Shown: piece after piece, positions 1 to 11,319 of the stretch
How the letters are laid out: each line of letters starts with the position of its first letter
How positions within the stretch are numbered: the stretch's first letter is position 1
NCBI RefSeq assembly: GCF_030272615.1
Contig: NC_081415.1
Location: 194,292,695 to 194,356,694, forward strand
Length of the DNA stretch: 64,000 nt
Direction: 5' to 3'
Origin: Cryptomeria japonica
Taxonomy: Eukaryota > Streptophyta > Pinopsida > Cupressales > Cupressaceae
Notes under the pieces: model-generated
Databases searched by the model: none
Told to the model about the DNA's origin: nothing
What the model saw: only the letters and a program-made list of their open reading frames with translations
Translations under genes and position numbers: made by a program

Positions 1-544
1 TTTCTACAAATCTGTGATTCTATTTGTGATTCCTCCTTGAAAGACTTCGCAATTGATCTCTTAGGATTTTCGTTTTCTATTGATGACATTTGATTTCAAC
101 AATTGTGCTATGGGTCCACCTTATTGAAAGATAGATGGATAGTATCCTTGAGATTAACATAAAAGATTGATTGTGCAGAAGTTAAGAGGGAGCGCCTCTT
201 TCTGATTTTGGTATACTCTAACTTATGTTGGTTGATTACTTTTTATTATGAGTATTAGCATGGAATTCTTTTCTTGGGTCAAGCATTTTTAATTTCATTA
301 TGATTGAACTAACTTGATGCTTCAGTGTATGATTTCCTATCCTTGAGTACAGGATATTGATTGGATCTTTCAGTGGCTTGGAGTGCTTTTGAATCAAGGC
401 ATACTAATTCTTCAAAGGGAAATTATTGGGATGGGCATACACTCGAAGAAAGTTCGAGTGCTTTGGAAGTTGTGATTGAACACATATGTTGTTGAGAGGG
501 AGTTCTAGCTATTTTGGTATATCTTAAAGGGTTATGAGATTCAG
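1..544. other. Decayed upstream part of copia element 1
   Basis: No open frame is visible here. The segment runs directly into the reverse transcriptase of the copia element that becomes readable at about 545, so it is probably the decayed integrase/RT linker. I could not identify specific domains. The 5' LTR and gag would lie left of the window or are lost. Confidence 0.35.
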
Positions 545-1480
545 GTGTGCAGATTGGAGAAAGCCCTCTATGGCCTCAAACAGGCCTCTCGTGCTTGGTA
601 TGAAAGAATTGATAAAAACTTATTAAGTTTAGGATTTTGTAAAAATGATGCTGACTCTAACATCTACTTTAAGTTATCCAATGATGAAATATTAATTATA
701 GTTCGATATGTGGATGATTTATTTCTTACTGGTAAAGATGAACTTATCATTAGATGTAAGAAAGAACTAGCTTCAGAATTTGAAATGAAGGACTTAGGTT
801 TAATGCATTATTTCCAAGGTCTAGAAGTATGGAAAAGGTCTAATGAATTTTTTCTAAGTCAAAGAAAGTATACTATTGATATTTTGAAAAGATTTAAAAT
901 GATGGATTGTAAACCTATGTCTACTTCTATGGAATCTAACATAAAGAAGTTAAGTGTTTCTGCAGCTAATTCTGATTTTGTAGATCCATCAGAGTACATG
1001 TAGTTGATTGGATCACTGATGTATCTAGTTAACACTAGACCGGACATATGCTTTGCAGTGAATGCTCTTAGCCAGTTCATAAGCTTGCCCAAACATGTTC
1101 ATCGTGTTGCAGCCAAGCACATCCTAAGATACTTGCGAGGCATAGTTGGTTATGAGTTGAAACTGCTTAGGTTCAGATTGGTCAAGAAGTGTTACGGACA
1201 AGAAAACACTTCAAGCATTCACCCGCTGCAATCTCTTGGACCTACATGGACAGTCCTTAGTTGCATTGAGTAATGCTGAAGCTAAATACATTGTTGCAAG
1301 TGTTGCATCAAAAGAAGCAGTGTGGTTTCTCAAAATTCTTGTTATGTTGTTTTGATTTATTATCAAGGTTGTATAGAGATACCTGACAATTCATTGTTTT
1401 ATGGCAGGACAATCCTGTGTTGCGGATGTTCTCACCAAGTCTCTTGAAGCTTGAGCACTTCAAAAGATAGACTTGGAGCT
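545..1480 (+). pseudogene. Ty1/copia pol fragment: reverse transcriptase and RNase H (broken)
   Basis: The frame from about 545 encodes the C-terminal half of a copia reverse transcriptase. It shows CRLEKALYGLKQASRAWYE, then the catalytic YVDDL (about 706-720) and EFEMKDLGLMHYFQGLEV. A TAG at 1001-1003 replaces the residue before LIGSLMYL, where the family usually has Gln, so CAG to TAG is the likely change. The frame resumes at 1004 with TRPDICFAVNALSQF and HRVAAKHILRYLRG. After about 1175 the RNase H is frameshifted; weak traces continue to ADVLTKSLEA at about 1420-1450. The protein would have copied element RNA into DNA, but this copy cannot. The matching 3' LTR lies at 2316-3160. Confidence 0.9.
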
Positions 1481-1544
1481 GTGGAGAACACCACCTTGAT
1501 TGAGAGGGACTCTCAACCTCAGTGATACATTGTGTTGTATCAAA

Positions 1545-2010
1545 CCACCCTCTGCGGGCAATGTAAGGTGGTATTGTAATCTTCTCAGGGAGAAAAGTAA
1601 TTGTTAACCATCCTCTGCAGGCAATGTAAGATGATATTGTAATCTTCTCAGGGAGAAGAGTAATTGTTAACCATCCTCTGCAGGCAATGTAAGATGGTAG
1701 AAAAGATCCTCTCCACCCTCTGTGGGCAATGTAAGGTGGATCCAGTCTATGCTTGCGTGCGAGCTAGAAGATTATACTATGTAGTTCCATTATACGCTTG
1801 TGTGCAAGATGGAAGACTACAATATTCTGATTATGGTTATTCCATTCCTTGCTTGTGTGCAAGATGGTGGATTATGTTTATTAGATTCCATTATATGCTT
1901 GTGTGCAAGATGGAAGACTATGTTTTCATTTTATGCTTATGGAGAACCATGATTATGTAACTCCACTCTATGCTTGGGTGCAAGATGGAAGATTATGATG
2001 TTACATTGTA
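1545..2010 (+). repeat. Two short tandem-repeat blocks in the post-pol region of copia 1
   Basis: The first block (1545-1735) has a period of about 63 bp built on CCTCTGCGGGCAATGTAAG, with starts near 1545, 1608 and 1671 and a partial copy near 1713. The second block (1747-2010) has about five irregular units of 40-60 bp built on TATGCTTGTGTGCAAGATGG. Both lie between the end of pol and the 3' LTR. No protein is evident; the 98-residue frame here is only the repeat read through. Confidence 0.8.
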
Positions 2011-2315
2011 AAGACAATGAGTGATGGATATGAGTGATCGATGGCATGGAATGACTCCATGATGTGCATGAATAATCGTGTATATATTCATGACTTGCAA
2101 GTGTGCATGTTAAAGTTTTTCACCCTCCGCAAGCAATACAAGATAGATACTATGGGCTACTATTTGTGGCTACTTGTTGTGATCCTCCCTCAAGAGTATT
2201 TGAAGTTGACAACTAAGTTCAGATTACAATTTAAACATTGTATGTATTACTTAGGGTTGGGCCCTAATCTTGTAACCTGGTTGTAAGATTATCTTTCTCC
2301 CTAATTAAGAGGGAG

Positions 2316-3160
2316 TGTTGATTGTAATTAGGGATGGCGGATTCTAATTGCCTTGGGCAACATTAGAATCTGCCTAAGGGGCCAACCCCTTCTCCAACAT
2401 ATAGGGTTGGGCCCTATACCTCACGACACATCATAAAAACCCCACGCTACTCCACGCCACATGAAAGTTAACGTGCCAAACAAAATAGGGCCAACCCTAT
2501 CTAATGCATTCGGTTAAAGGAGAAACAATAAATTAAAGGTCAACAATTGAGTATGAGCCGACATAAATGGATTTTTAGATACAGTATCATATAAGTAAAG
2601 TTACCTTCTCCTCAATCAAACATTCAATATATACATTATCATGCGAAATATCTACATCTACCTAATGCAAGTTTGAAGGAGCAGTACTACAGCGAATCAC
2701 ATTTGTTATATCAGCGAATTATTTCTGCCATTAAAGGTGCAAAATTCATCCATGAGGAGAGCGAATTGAGAGCCAAGGTTGCAGTCCAACAAAGTGCAAA
2801 TTTCATAACGCAGACCTAAGGTTTGGACTTGATTGTTGTTGGAAGTGGTAAAGGGATACTTGTGAAAGTGCGGTCTTGTGAAAGACATAATCAACCCTAA
2901 GTGCAATCGCCTTCAAATACTTGAGATAAGTGTTGTAATCTTCATATGAATATAATCCATAATCAGATCTAAGGATTTTTTCTAGCTGGATTTTTCCTCC
3001 TAGGAGGTTTTCCCAAGGTAATCGTATCTTGTTCTTATTTTGTTCATTTCTTGGTTATGCTTAATTCTAGGAAACTATAAATCTTTCATCTAATCAATTT
3101 AGTAGTAATTAAATTCTGATTTTCTGAATTTACATTAATCTGAAAGTGTTAAAATCAACA
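2316..3160 (+). mobile_element. 3' LTR of copia element 1
   Basis: The LTR begins TGTTGATT and ends AATCAACA, a perfect 8-bp inverted terminus, and is 845 bp long. It is preceded by the purine-rich tract AAGAGGGAG (about 2307-2315), as expected for a polypurine tract. Orientation agrees with the pol fragment at 545-1480. It is followed at once by C-rich and then CT microsatellite sequence, so no target duplication can be recognised. Confidence 0.8.
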
Positions 3161-3164
3161 CCCC

Positions 3165-3230
<66 letters not shown>
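3165..3230. repeat. (CT)n microsatellite
   Basis: An uninterrupted CT dinucleotide run of roughly 30 units directly follows the copia LTR. More imperfect CT-rich sequence continues to about 3335. The serine/leucine ORF here is an artefact of the repeat. Confidence 0.95.
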
Positions 3231-3234
<4 letters not shown>

Positions 3235-3335
3235 TTCATTTTATTTATCTATGTCTACTCTCTATCTCACCTCCCTTTCTCCCTCTATTGAGATATCTCT
3301 CCCTCTCTCCCCCCCTCTATCTCTCTATCTCTCCT

Positions 3336-3715
3336 CCAAATCTATTTGTTTATGTCTATTTCCAAGATACATATTCACCTTGGGGTCAAGTGCAGTTTTT
3401 GTTTCTAAATGATCAGTCAAATATTTCACTACTATAAACAAAGACAATATATAACAATATTAACATGTCAAACAATTTGACTAATTTTTTTTTTTATCAA
3501 ATTTTATATAAACAAAATAAAACAACAATTATTTATTATAATAATAGCTCTGCAATTGGTATACCAACAAATTCAATCTTCTATAATCATACTAAGTATT
3601 TGACATTTGACTATAAATTTATTAAAAGTATTTTTATTTATTTTTCCAAAAGGGGTAAAAATTTATTGAACGCGTGAAGATTTATAAAACATGAAGGATC
3701 CACATCCCAACAAAG
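3336..3715. other. AT-rich spacer, nothing recognised
   Basis: Low-complexity AT-rich sequence. I see no domain, repeat or RNA gene. Confidence 0.4.
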
Positions 3716-4145
3716 AATTACACAAGTTTATCCACCACAACTAATTGTCCCAACATATAAGCTAAATTCATAGGCAAATGTTCCCTATCTACAATATTCC
3801 AGTCATGTCCTCAATCTGATGCCCATTTAACCAAACAATCTACAACTCTATTCCAGTCTCGAGGGATATGATTGATTCTAGAGAGATACTCAATCTGAGA
3901 ACTTGTCAAATAACCAGTGCTAGTTAACATCACCAACCTGTTGACCATTCAACATATTCACCAGCACTTGTGAATCAGATTCACAAATAAACCTTCTCCA
4001 ACCAAAAAGACAATCTCTCTCCATAGCACACAAAATGAGAAGAGCCTCCATGTAATTATTTGTATGATACCCTTTATAAATGAAAAAGCAAAACTGAACA
4101 GCCCCAAAAGTATCGCAACTAATACCTCCGATATTAGCGTGCTTT
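3716..4145 (-). pseudogene. LINE-type RNase H (RVT_3) remnant
   Basis: Read on the minus strand from about 4142, the sequence gives GGISCDTFGAVQF, then NYMEALLILCAME and ICESDSQVLVNMLN. After several stops it gives SRINHIPRDWNRVVD and HLPMNLAYML. This is the order of conserved elements in the plant RVT_3 RNase H domain that ends L1-type LINE ORF2 proteins: the central E in the EAL-type helix, the D of the ESDS strand, and the HIPRDWN-VAD helix. At least three in-frame stops show it is dead. A host RNase H-like gene is possible but less likely in this context. Confidence 0.7.
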
Positions 4146-4200
4146 TTGCCAAGGTATCCAAAAAGATCAAAGAAAAGAAGACAAAATACTTGTGCACTAA

Positions 4201-4300
4201 GTAAGTTTTATTGGTGTCTTGATGTGGCATCAGTGATTTGTTGCTTTTAGGTAAGTTTTATTGGTGTCTTGATGTGGCATCAGTGATTTGTTGCTTTTAG
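4201..4300. repeat. Perfect 50-bp tandem duplication
   Basis: Units 4201-4250 and 4251-4300 are identical. Each begins GTAAGTTTTATTGG and ends TTGCTTTTAG, so each unit has the look of a miniature GT-AG intron. The segment just upstream (about 4138-4160) resembles part of the MITE family seen at 44.6 kb. Confidence 0.95.
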
Positions 4301-4660
4301 ATCTAATGAATACATCGCATTCAATTATGGATAGTCATCACCAACACTAACAACTTTAAAGTCACAACCAATATTGTGAAAAATATTGAAACATGGTCAA
4401 CTACTAATCCTCTCCCATATTTATCATAGCAAAATCATTTTCTTAAAGATCTAGAGAAAATAAAGTATTATTGAAGAATAATAATGACAATGCTCAATGA
4501 TCGTGCCACATGTAAACGTTGACTGCCTTGTCAACCACCTCATATACTTTTAATAATTTTGGTTGTTGACAGTTTTGATTATTATTTTAAAAACCCCGTT
4601 TTGGGTACCGCCATTTTTATGACCTAGAAGCTTCCTGCTTTGGGCAATTTGTCTATATAT
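4301..4660. other. Spacer, nothing recognised
   Basis: AT-rich sequence with no open frame or recognised domain. Confidence 0.35.
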
Positions 4661-5035
4661 AACTGTTTTTGAATAAGGGAAAACAGGTTTTAAGGGGACC
4701 AGAAACCCCATACAATCAGGTTTTGAAGGGACCCAAAACCCAATAGATTTTACCGGGATCTAGAACCCAACAAAGTAGGCTGCGCAAAGATATTAACAAT
4801 AAAAAACCACAACCAAAAAACTAGCACAACTGACTTTACAGCTTCCAACTAAAACAAAACAATGCTGCTAAAAAGAATAGACATAGAAAACCAGCACGCC
4901 TACCAGAAAAAGAATGGATAGAAACCCCAAAGAGACAAACTGCCAAAGAAACTACAGGCAACCCACAACAAACAGAGCACAACTGCCCACAAGAATTAAG
5001 ACAACCCCTCACTTAAGATTTCCCTCAGCAAGTAT
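4661..5035 (-). mobile_element. LINE 3'-UTR fragment
   Basis: On the minus strand this T/G-rich stretch ends with two GGTCCC-TTCAAAACCTG-like blocks (about 4680-4760), followed by TGTTTTCCCTTATTC. The same terminal wording (CCCTTCAAAACCTG, then TTTTCCCCTAATAAAA) closes the LINE ORF1 copy at about 59.3 kb. I therefore read it as the 3' tail of an L1-type LINE inserted just downstream of gene 1. Confidence 0.55.
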
Positions 5036-5159
5036 CAATTTAATAATTAATTAACCAATGAATTGCCTCAGAAATTGATTTGTCTTCTGAGTTCTCTTAT
5101 TCTCTGTTATGCTCTGTTTTTCTTTCTGAGAAAAACAACAGTTCGTGAACGACCTCAAA

Positions 5160-8100
5160 TCACTTATCATACATCTCTATACCATTTGTAGGTTTATCCG
5201 AAAGCAGTTCAAAGAATTTGGTGAGAGCAATCACAGCATTTTTGCTTGCCAAGTTGCTGAAAGCCAGACCAGAGAGTGCTCTGATTATAATGAATGGCTT
5301 CCCCATACTCAGGCTAACCTGCAAATCAGAAAGAAAAAGGGTAACAGAAAAAACAAGCAACATAAGCACATATCATCAGGGAACCATACAAATACATTAC
5401 AAGCCATTATAATATATATTATTACCAATGCCACTGCTGCACTCTCCATATCAATGAGAGTGCAATTGAATTTTTCATGAAGAAGATTTTTGTAAGCAGC
5501 ATTAGCAGCAAGAATGCTGGCACTGCATCCTCTTTCTACTTTCACAATCTTTGGTGTGGTGGGCAGGCAGGTTGTAGAGTTGATGCAGGACTCTAGTGTT
5601 ACATTCTGTTCAATATTCCAGAGTTTACAGATTCAAACACAAAGGTAATTAGAAATCATATGTATAACTTATTCTCTCAGCAAGAATATAAATGAGATAA
5701 TATGAATTGAATTACCTGTAGCTGCTCTGCAAGATTATAATAGGTTTCAGATACATTAACCCAGAATGCATGCTCTCTAACCTCTGGAATGCCATTCTTC
5801 GGGAAAATCTCGTCTGGGTTGAACCAAACATTATTTAATAGATTATCACAGCTTTCTTCTGTACTGTAATTGGCGAAATGAATATACCCAATATCACGAG
5901 TGTAGTCTCCATTGGATTCCCAGGCAAGCTCGTCGTCCTCTCCTTGTCCATAGGTCTTCTCAATAAAACTAACATTTCAGTATATATCAGATTGGGAAGG
6001 GTATATTTATTGGAATTTATTTTAAATTTTAAATTCCAAAGACAATATTGAAATTTAATACTAAAATGAGAAATCAAGAAAATAAAACAAAACAAGTATT
6101 ATTCTTCAGAGAAAATAACTTTTTCAATGTTCAAGGTTTTAAAATCTGTTATTTTTTGTCATATTTTTAAAAAGTGGAATAGAGTAGTGGACTGTCTGAC
6201 ATCTGAAAAATATGAGATTTAAGGGACATTTATCTTTGGATTTATTTCATGTATAAAAATAATTAATTAAGAAGAATAGAACTGAAAATTTCTATTTTTG
6301 TTAGACTGTTGATCGTTCTTGCTTTATAATCTTCTTTATATTTAATAAATTTTTATTCTTTTTATATGAAAAAAAATAAAACCATCTTAAATGTACCCAT
6401 CTTAAATGTTACTAAAAAAATCTATTGAAAAACGTATGAAATTTAATAGAACCTGCCAATTCCATAGGCCGGTGTGTGCCCATTGGCGAGGAATAGTAAC
6501 GTCACCAGTATTACAGCCAGAGTTTGCATTTCCAGCAGTTCCATAGTGCACTACTCCTTTTATGCGGAAGAAACTCAACAGAAGCTGTGTGGTCATTGCT
6601 GCATTCATCTGTACCCAAATAACAGCATTAGTGGTTATGTGCTGTGAGTTTAAGTGACTTGAGGCCTGCTACTATTAATGATATGTTTTAAGATTATTTT
6701 CGATTAAGGTTAAAGGGTAAGGATTATTTTTCTTTTAAACTATCAATTATTTTTTATGTAATATTTAAAAAAAAAATAGATTGGTAAGAAACTTTTAGAT
6801 TTGTGAGATTATAAAATCACGCCATTGTTGTGATTATAATTTAAATAGAATTGAGTTTAAGACAAATTAATTCTACTTTGATTTCTCCTCATTCAATAAA
6901 GTTTCATTTTCATTCAGATATCTGAATTGGATTGGAAGAGTTTCTTATCAACCAAGTGGTCATAGATTTTCAAAGGGGTTTTGTATCACAGAGACTTATT
7001 TCTTTTGAATGTGGGCGAAAGTTCCGAGTTTTTTTCCCAAAAGAAGCATGACAGTGCCAAATCGATTTAGATCTAAAATTCAGTCAATACTAATAGCTTG
7101 TTAATTCAAAATAGAACATTTAAATATTTGTGCCAATGAAAATTGCTTTCAGAGAGTAAGCCGTATGTAACTTAATGAAATGTATTCTAAAATTGAAAAA
7201 TCTAGGAAAAGAAGTTTGCATGTGTATCTTAAAAATACCCACACCATCCCTTTATCATCAAAATTCAAAACACCCTGATCAAAACCAGAGTTTGGAACCT
7301 CTGCATAAACTGAAACGAAAGGTCTAAAAAGATGTTTCCATAATTCTAAAATATGAAAGCCAACTTAGTCTCCACTCTGTAATTCCTTCAATACTGCATA
7401 GTCATCTCATCTAGATAGTCAGTAAACTAATCTGTCCAAAACAACGTCTGTAAAACTCTGTCAAACTACATTGGTGTTTGAATCATGCATATGAATTGCA
7501 AATTAATTTGCTCCAGCATACCATCTTTACAATGATTGAAAACTTTCCTATGACTTATATCCTCAGACCAAACCTTCGTGATACAACTTTTAGGAATTTA
7601 TGCAGATTACAGTTAGGGAAAAAAATATATTAAAAAGGTTGAAAACTTTTAATTTTTGAACTTAACATTGAAAGATATTAAAAAGGTTGAAAACTTTTAA
7701 TTTTTTAATTTAACATTGAAAGTGATGCAACCCTAAGAATCGTCAATATCCAAAGCAAGCACAAATATGTTATAGCATGTTACAACACATTATTGTTATA
7801 TAATGCACTCACATTTGTATAAAGCAAAAATGAAAACAAGGAGGAAGAGATAAAAAGATTTAGAAAGAGAAAGTAAGATATAAAGATATAAAGAGATGAA
7901 GGAAGATACAGAAATAGAAATAGAGGAATATATCAAAACTCAATGCTAATATCTTTTAATTCAATATGAAACATTTAAAAATTTATATGAAAGTTACTTT
8001 TTAGCATTAGATTTATTTATGTAACTTGCTGACATATATCCTAAAATTTAAAAGATCTAGAATTTTTTTTTTTCATGTATATCTTAAAAATACCCACATT

Positions 8101-9929
8101 ATCCACTTATCATCAAAACTCTCCACTCTATAATTTCTTCACTACTGCATGTTCATCTCATCTAAATGGCCAGTGAACTAATCTGTCCAAAACAACGTTT
8201 GTAAAACTCTGTCAAACTGCATTTGTGTTTGAATCATGCATATGATTTACAAATTATCGTGCTACAGCATGCCATTCTTACAATCAATGATTGAAAACTT
8301 TATTGTGACTTCTATCCTCAGACCAAACCATTGTGATACAGCTTTTAGAAGTTTATGCGGATTAGAGCAAGGAAAAAATATTCATCAACTGGGGAAAACT
8401 TCAAACGTTTATCCTTGGCAAAAATGATTTTAGTGAGTTTTCAAATTAAGATCACAGCACAATGATTATTATAAACAGGGGGCTCAAAAGAAATTTGAGA
8501 AACCTTTATAAATAAATTTTTTTAAAAAATTTATCTTGGTTACAAATCAAAACCCTCTAGTGATAGTGATTATAAAGCAATAATCACTAAAAGCTTGCAT
8601 CATTGCCAAAATCCTTTTAAATATATAGCTATGGGTGAAATGGTAAATCCTATTCAGAACGCCATTGTATTTCGAAATACACAAACAGTAAATCCTATTC
8701 AAAATGCCATTATAAATACACACAGTTTCAACCAAACAGATGCCATTTACTGGCTATTTCCAGCAACAATGAATGAAACACTGAACATTATCTTTTTAAC
8801 AAAATTTCTCAAATGGCAAAAAGCTTAGAAAGGGCGAATTTTATTCTCTATTGCTAAAAGCAAACATAAAACCCTTATTCACACAAACCCCAAAACAGTT
8901 ACATATCTGGTTGATGATGAACATTTCCATTGAAATCACACCTGGAAAGAATTTGTAAAACAGAATGTTCACATGCGAGGGAAAGATGCGGCCATCAACA
9001 GGTTTTATGCCGTCTTCTATTCAACTGCCAAACTGTACAGATAAATTTTTCCGATCCTGCGAAGATCCTTTGAAGTATGTTGCTTAATATTGGTGTACAC
9101 TGAAACAGATTTTGCGTAGCATATCCAGACACCTAGATGCTATTATTTCCCTCTTTCCTATCTATGTATATACCCAAAAATGCAACCAGACTCAACAGGG
9201 CTCGAACCAAGATCATATTCTCATTGAAACCCCTAAAACAGTTTTGAATGAAACATGATCTTTTTTACTGTCAATCTCACAAACGAAAACATGCAACTAT
9301 GGAAAGGAGCTGCTCACCTTTTATATTCTGTAAAACTCGTGAATAAGCAAATTGCTGCAGTAAACGCCCAAGTTTGAGCGACTGAGTTTTGGGAGCATAC
9401 AGAATACCAGGGCTTTAATAAAAATAAAATATATTTTCCTTTACATAAATTTGGGGGAAAAAAATTGGGCTTAACTAATTTTTTTCAGTCAGTCAGATAA
9501 AAGAATTTCAATCATCAAAAAAGTTGAGCTAATAAAGCCTATCGGCCAATTACCATTGCCAGCCCTGTCATGACAACAATGACCTTCTGATCTGCAATGA
9601 TTCCTACATGGAATCTCCTTCCTGCATAACATGAAGTATGCAGATAATTACATTGTATGAAAACCTAGAAATTTTCAATGTAAGAATGAGTGGGCAAAAA
9701 AGTTACCAGAGAGATCTATGTGCGAAACATTTTTACTGGGTATAAAAGTCGAGGGATCTAGTAGGGGCGCCAATTCAAAAGAGTTGGGAACAACCAGGCC
9801 CAAATAAGGGCCAGCACTGTTAATTAAATTGACCTGGTCAAAGTCCTCTGGCGAGTGCTGTGCATTACATCCAACCGCCATGAAAATGAGCAGTAGCAGA
9901 TGAATAAACACCAACAGCTTGAGCGTCAT
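5160..9929 (-). CDS. Bark-storage-protein-like secreted nucleoside phosphorylase-family protein, gene 1
   Basis: Six exons on the minus strand join in frame: 9929-9707, 9621-9554, 6608-6453, 5955-5716, 5605-5426 and 5318-5160. All have GT-AG borders and together give about 341 residues, normal for plant bark/vegetative storage proteins. Residues 1-24 are a signal peptide (LLVFIHLLLLIFMAVGCNA). The body shows GPYLGLVVPNSFELAPLL, then RRFHVGIIADQKVIVVMTGLAM, VVHYGTAGNANSGCNTGDVTIP, the storage-protein insert HAFWVNVSETYYNLAEQLQ, and the ribose-binding IDMESAAVAL. The family derives from MTAN/PNP nucleosidases. In exon 6 the usual RALSDLAGG reads RALSGLAF, and 33 bp are missing relative to gene 2, so the catalytic Asp is lost. 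The frame is otherwise open, which suggests a non-catalytic storage or binding role or recent decay. The exon borders are inferred by eye. Confidence 0.85.
7091..8380. repeat. Direct duplication inside intron 2 of gene 1
   Basis: Copy A (about 7091-7640) and copy B (about 7955-8380) share long stretches. Examples are CTAATCTGTCCAAAACAACG, GTTTGAATCATGCATATGA and ATCCTCAGACCAAACC, in the same order and orientation. The separation is about 0.75 kb. Divergence is moderate with indels, so the duplication is not recent. It accounts for part of this 2.9-kb intron. Confidence 0.75.
8400..9553. other. Remainder of gene 1 intron 2
   Basis: No exon or domain is recognised. A short near-duplicate, AGTAAATCCTATTCAGAACGCC and its neighbour, occurs around 8642 and 8687. 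Confidence 0.4.
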
Positions 9930-10070
9930 TTTGGAAACCCAAAATAAGTTGTGATTGGAAGAGAGGTTGGGCTTGTAATTCGGAGAAGGAATCTTTCGTT
10001 TAATCTACAGTTAGTACTTGTTAATTAAAAACAAATTGTGGGGGCAGATAAAAAAATCATGTACAACATT

Positions 10071-10507
10071 GGGGAAAGGATCCACTAGTTGAGTGCGTTC
10101 CAATTCTTGTGATAGTAGTTGTTGATTTAATACTTCATACTTGGGGATTTAATGTCCAACTTTTGTACAATATTGCACCAATAGTTGTATGATAAGTACC
10201 AATAATTGAATGAAATAGACCATTTGTTGTGAAAAGTAACCAATCATGTGATGCCACATTAGCTGCACAAGTATTGGAGCCTTTTTGCACACCTATTGGT
10301 CTCACTTTTTTTTTGGGCTGTTTTGGACACGTTGGCAAAAAACATGCTGATGTGGCATCATATTTGATGATGTGGCCCTGAAACTTTAGTTATAAGCAGA
10401 AGACTTGCCAAATAAGCTGCTGTAAAAAATTCAGAGTGATTTGAAATTTCCATGTAAGATTTTGAGAAGCGCAAAGTTAGGTTGCACAACTACTGGGTCC
10501 TCTCCCC
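10071..10507 (+). mobile_element. MITE copy A (GGGGAAAGGA family)
   Basis: The ends are GGGGAAAGGATCCACTAGTTG and, inverted, GGGGAGAGGACCCAGTAGTTG. The right side is flanked by TA and the left by TT, a probably mutated TA. The body shares long blocks with the copies at 43914 and 44629, such as GATGATGTGGCCCTGAAAC and TATTGGTCTCACTTTTTTT. There is no coding capacity. It lies about 140 bp upstream of gene 1, in its promoter region. Confidence 0.85.
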
Positions 10508-10619
10508 TAGAAAGGTTTTGAGGATTATAATAATTAAAAATTAGCATTCTATCTGAAAGAGGTGTAAGAGTTATGCCCATAGAAAAGTATTTGTGAGCTA
10601 AAATACCAACAATTGCATC

Positions 10620-10930
10620 TTAGTATGCAATGGGTACGCTGAAAAGGTGTGCAAGGTCAATTATAAAAAAAATGGTCTTGTTTTTGGAGAGTGAGAGTGA
10701 GGGTGAGAGAGAGAGGGGTAAGGAGAAATTGGGGAAAAAGATATAAAGGGAGATAGAGATGCGAATGGGGATGGGGTGTGGATGGTGATAAATAGAGATG
10801 AAAGAGACAAATATATGGATATGGAGAGATAGGAGGAGAGATAGAAAGACAAAAATAGAGATAGAAAATGATATATAGAGAGGTAGAGAGATGTGAAGAT
10901 AGAGGGGTGAAGAGATATAGGTCCAAACAT
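10620..10930. repeat. GA-rich low-complexity tract
   Basis: A purine-rich, imperfect GAGA/GATA tract. Its translations (Ser/Leu/His-rich on the minus strand in three frames) are artefacts. Confidence 0.85.
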
Positions 10931-11319
10931 GGTGCAGGAGCATTAGACTAATCTCAATTTTTGTCTTTGTTTCATTTTGGCTTGGCCGAATTGTTTGGAA
11001 GTGATTTGTCAACTATGGGGGCAGTTGCAGGCATTGAAGTTAACAATTTGGGAAGAGCAAAAAAGAGGGAGATCATTCAAACAAAGGTAGAACAAACTTG
11101 GGAGAACAGAGAACCCGATCAACCGAGAGGGCATGAAGAGAACCATGTCATTGGAAAAAGAGGAAGGAATCAACTCTATTTTGGATAGGGTTTCAGACAG
11201 GATTGGATAGGGTTTCAGGAATCAACTCTATTTTAATACTTTTTTATAAAATTATAATTATAATGACTATCTTCTTTGGATTGCGAGTGTGGACAAATAG
11301 GTTCTGAAATACCTTGATG
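10931..11319. other. Spacer with a short unsupported ORF
   Basis: A 75-codon plus-strand frame (10961-11188) has no recognisable domain. A small direct repeat, GGATAGGGTTTCAG, occurs at about 11185 and 11205. The gypsy 1 element breaks off here without an LTR. Confidence 0.35.

Noticed and set aside
859-1092. Minus-strand ORF over the copia RT
   Set aside because: Antisense shadow of the YVDDL-containing frame.
5145-5545. Plus- and minus-strand ORFs overlapping gene 1 exons 5 and 6
   Set aside because: They run through introns and splice sites; the exon model with GT-AG borders and family motifs explains the region.
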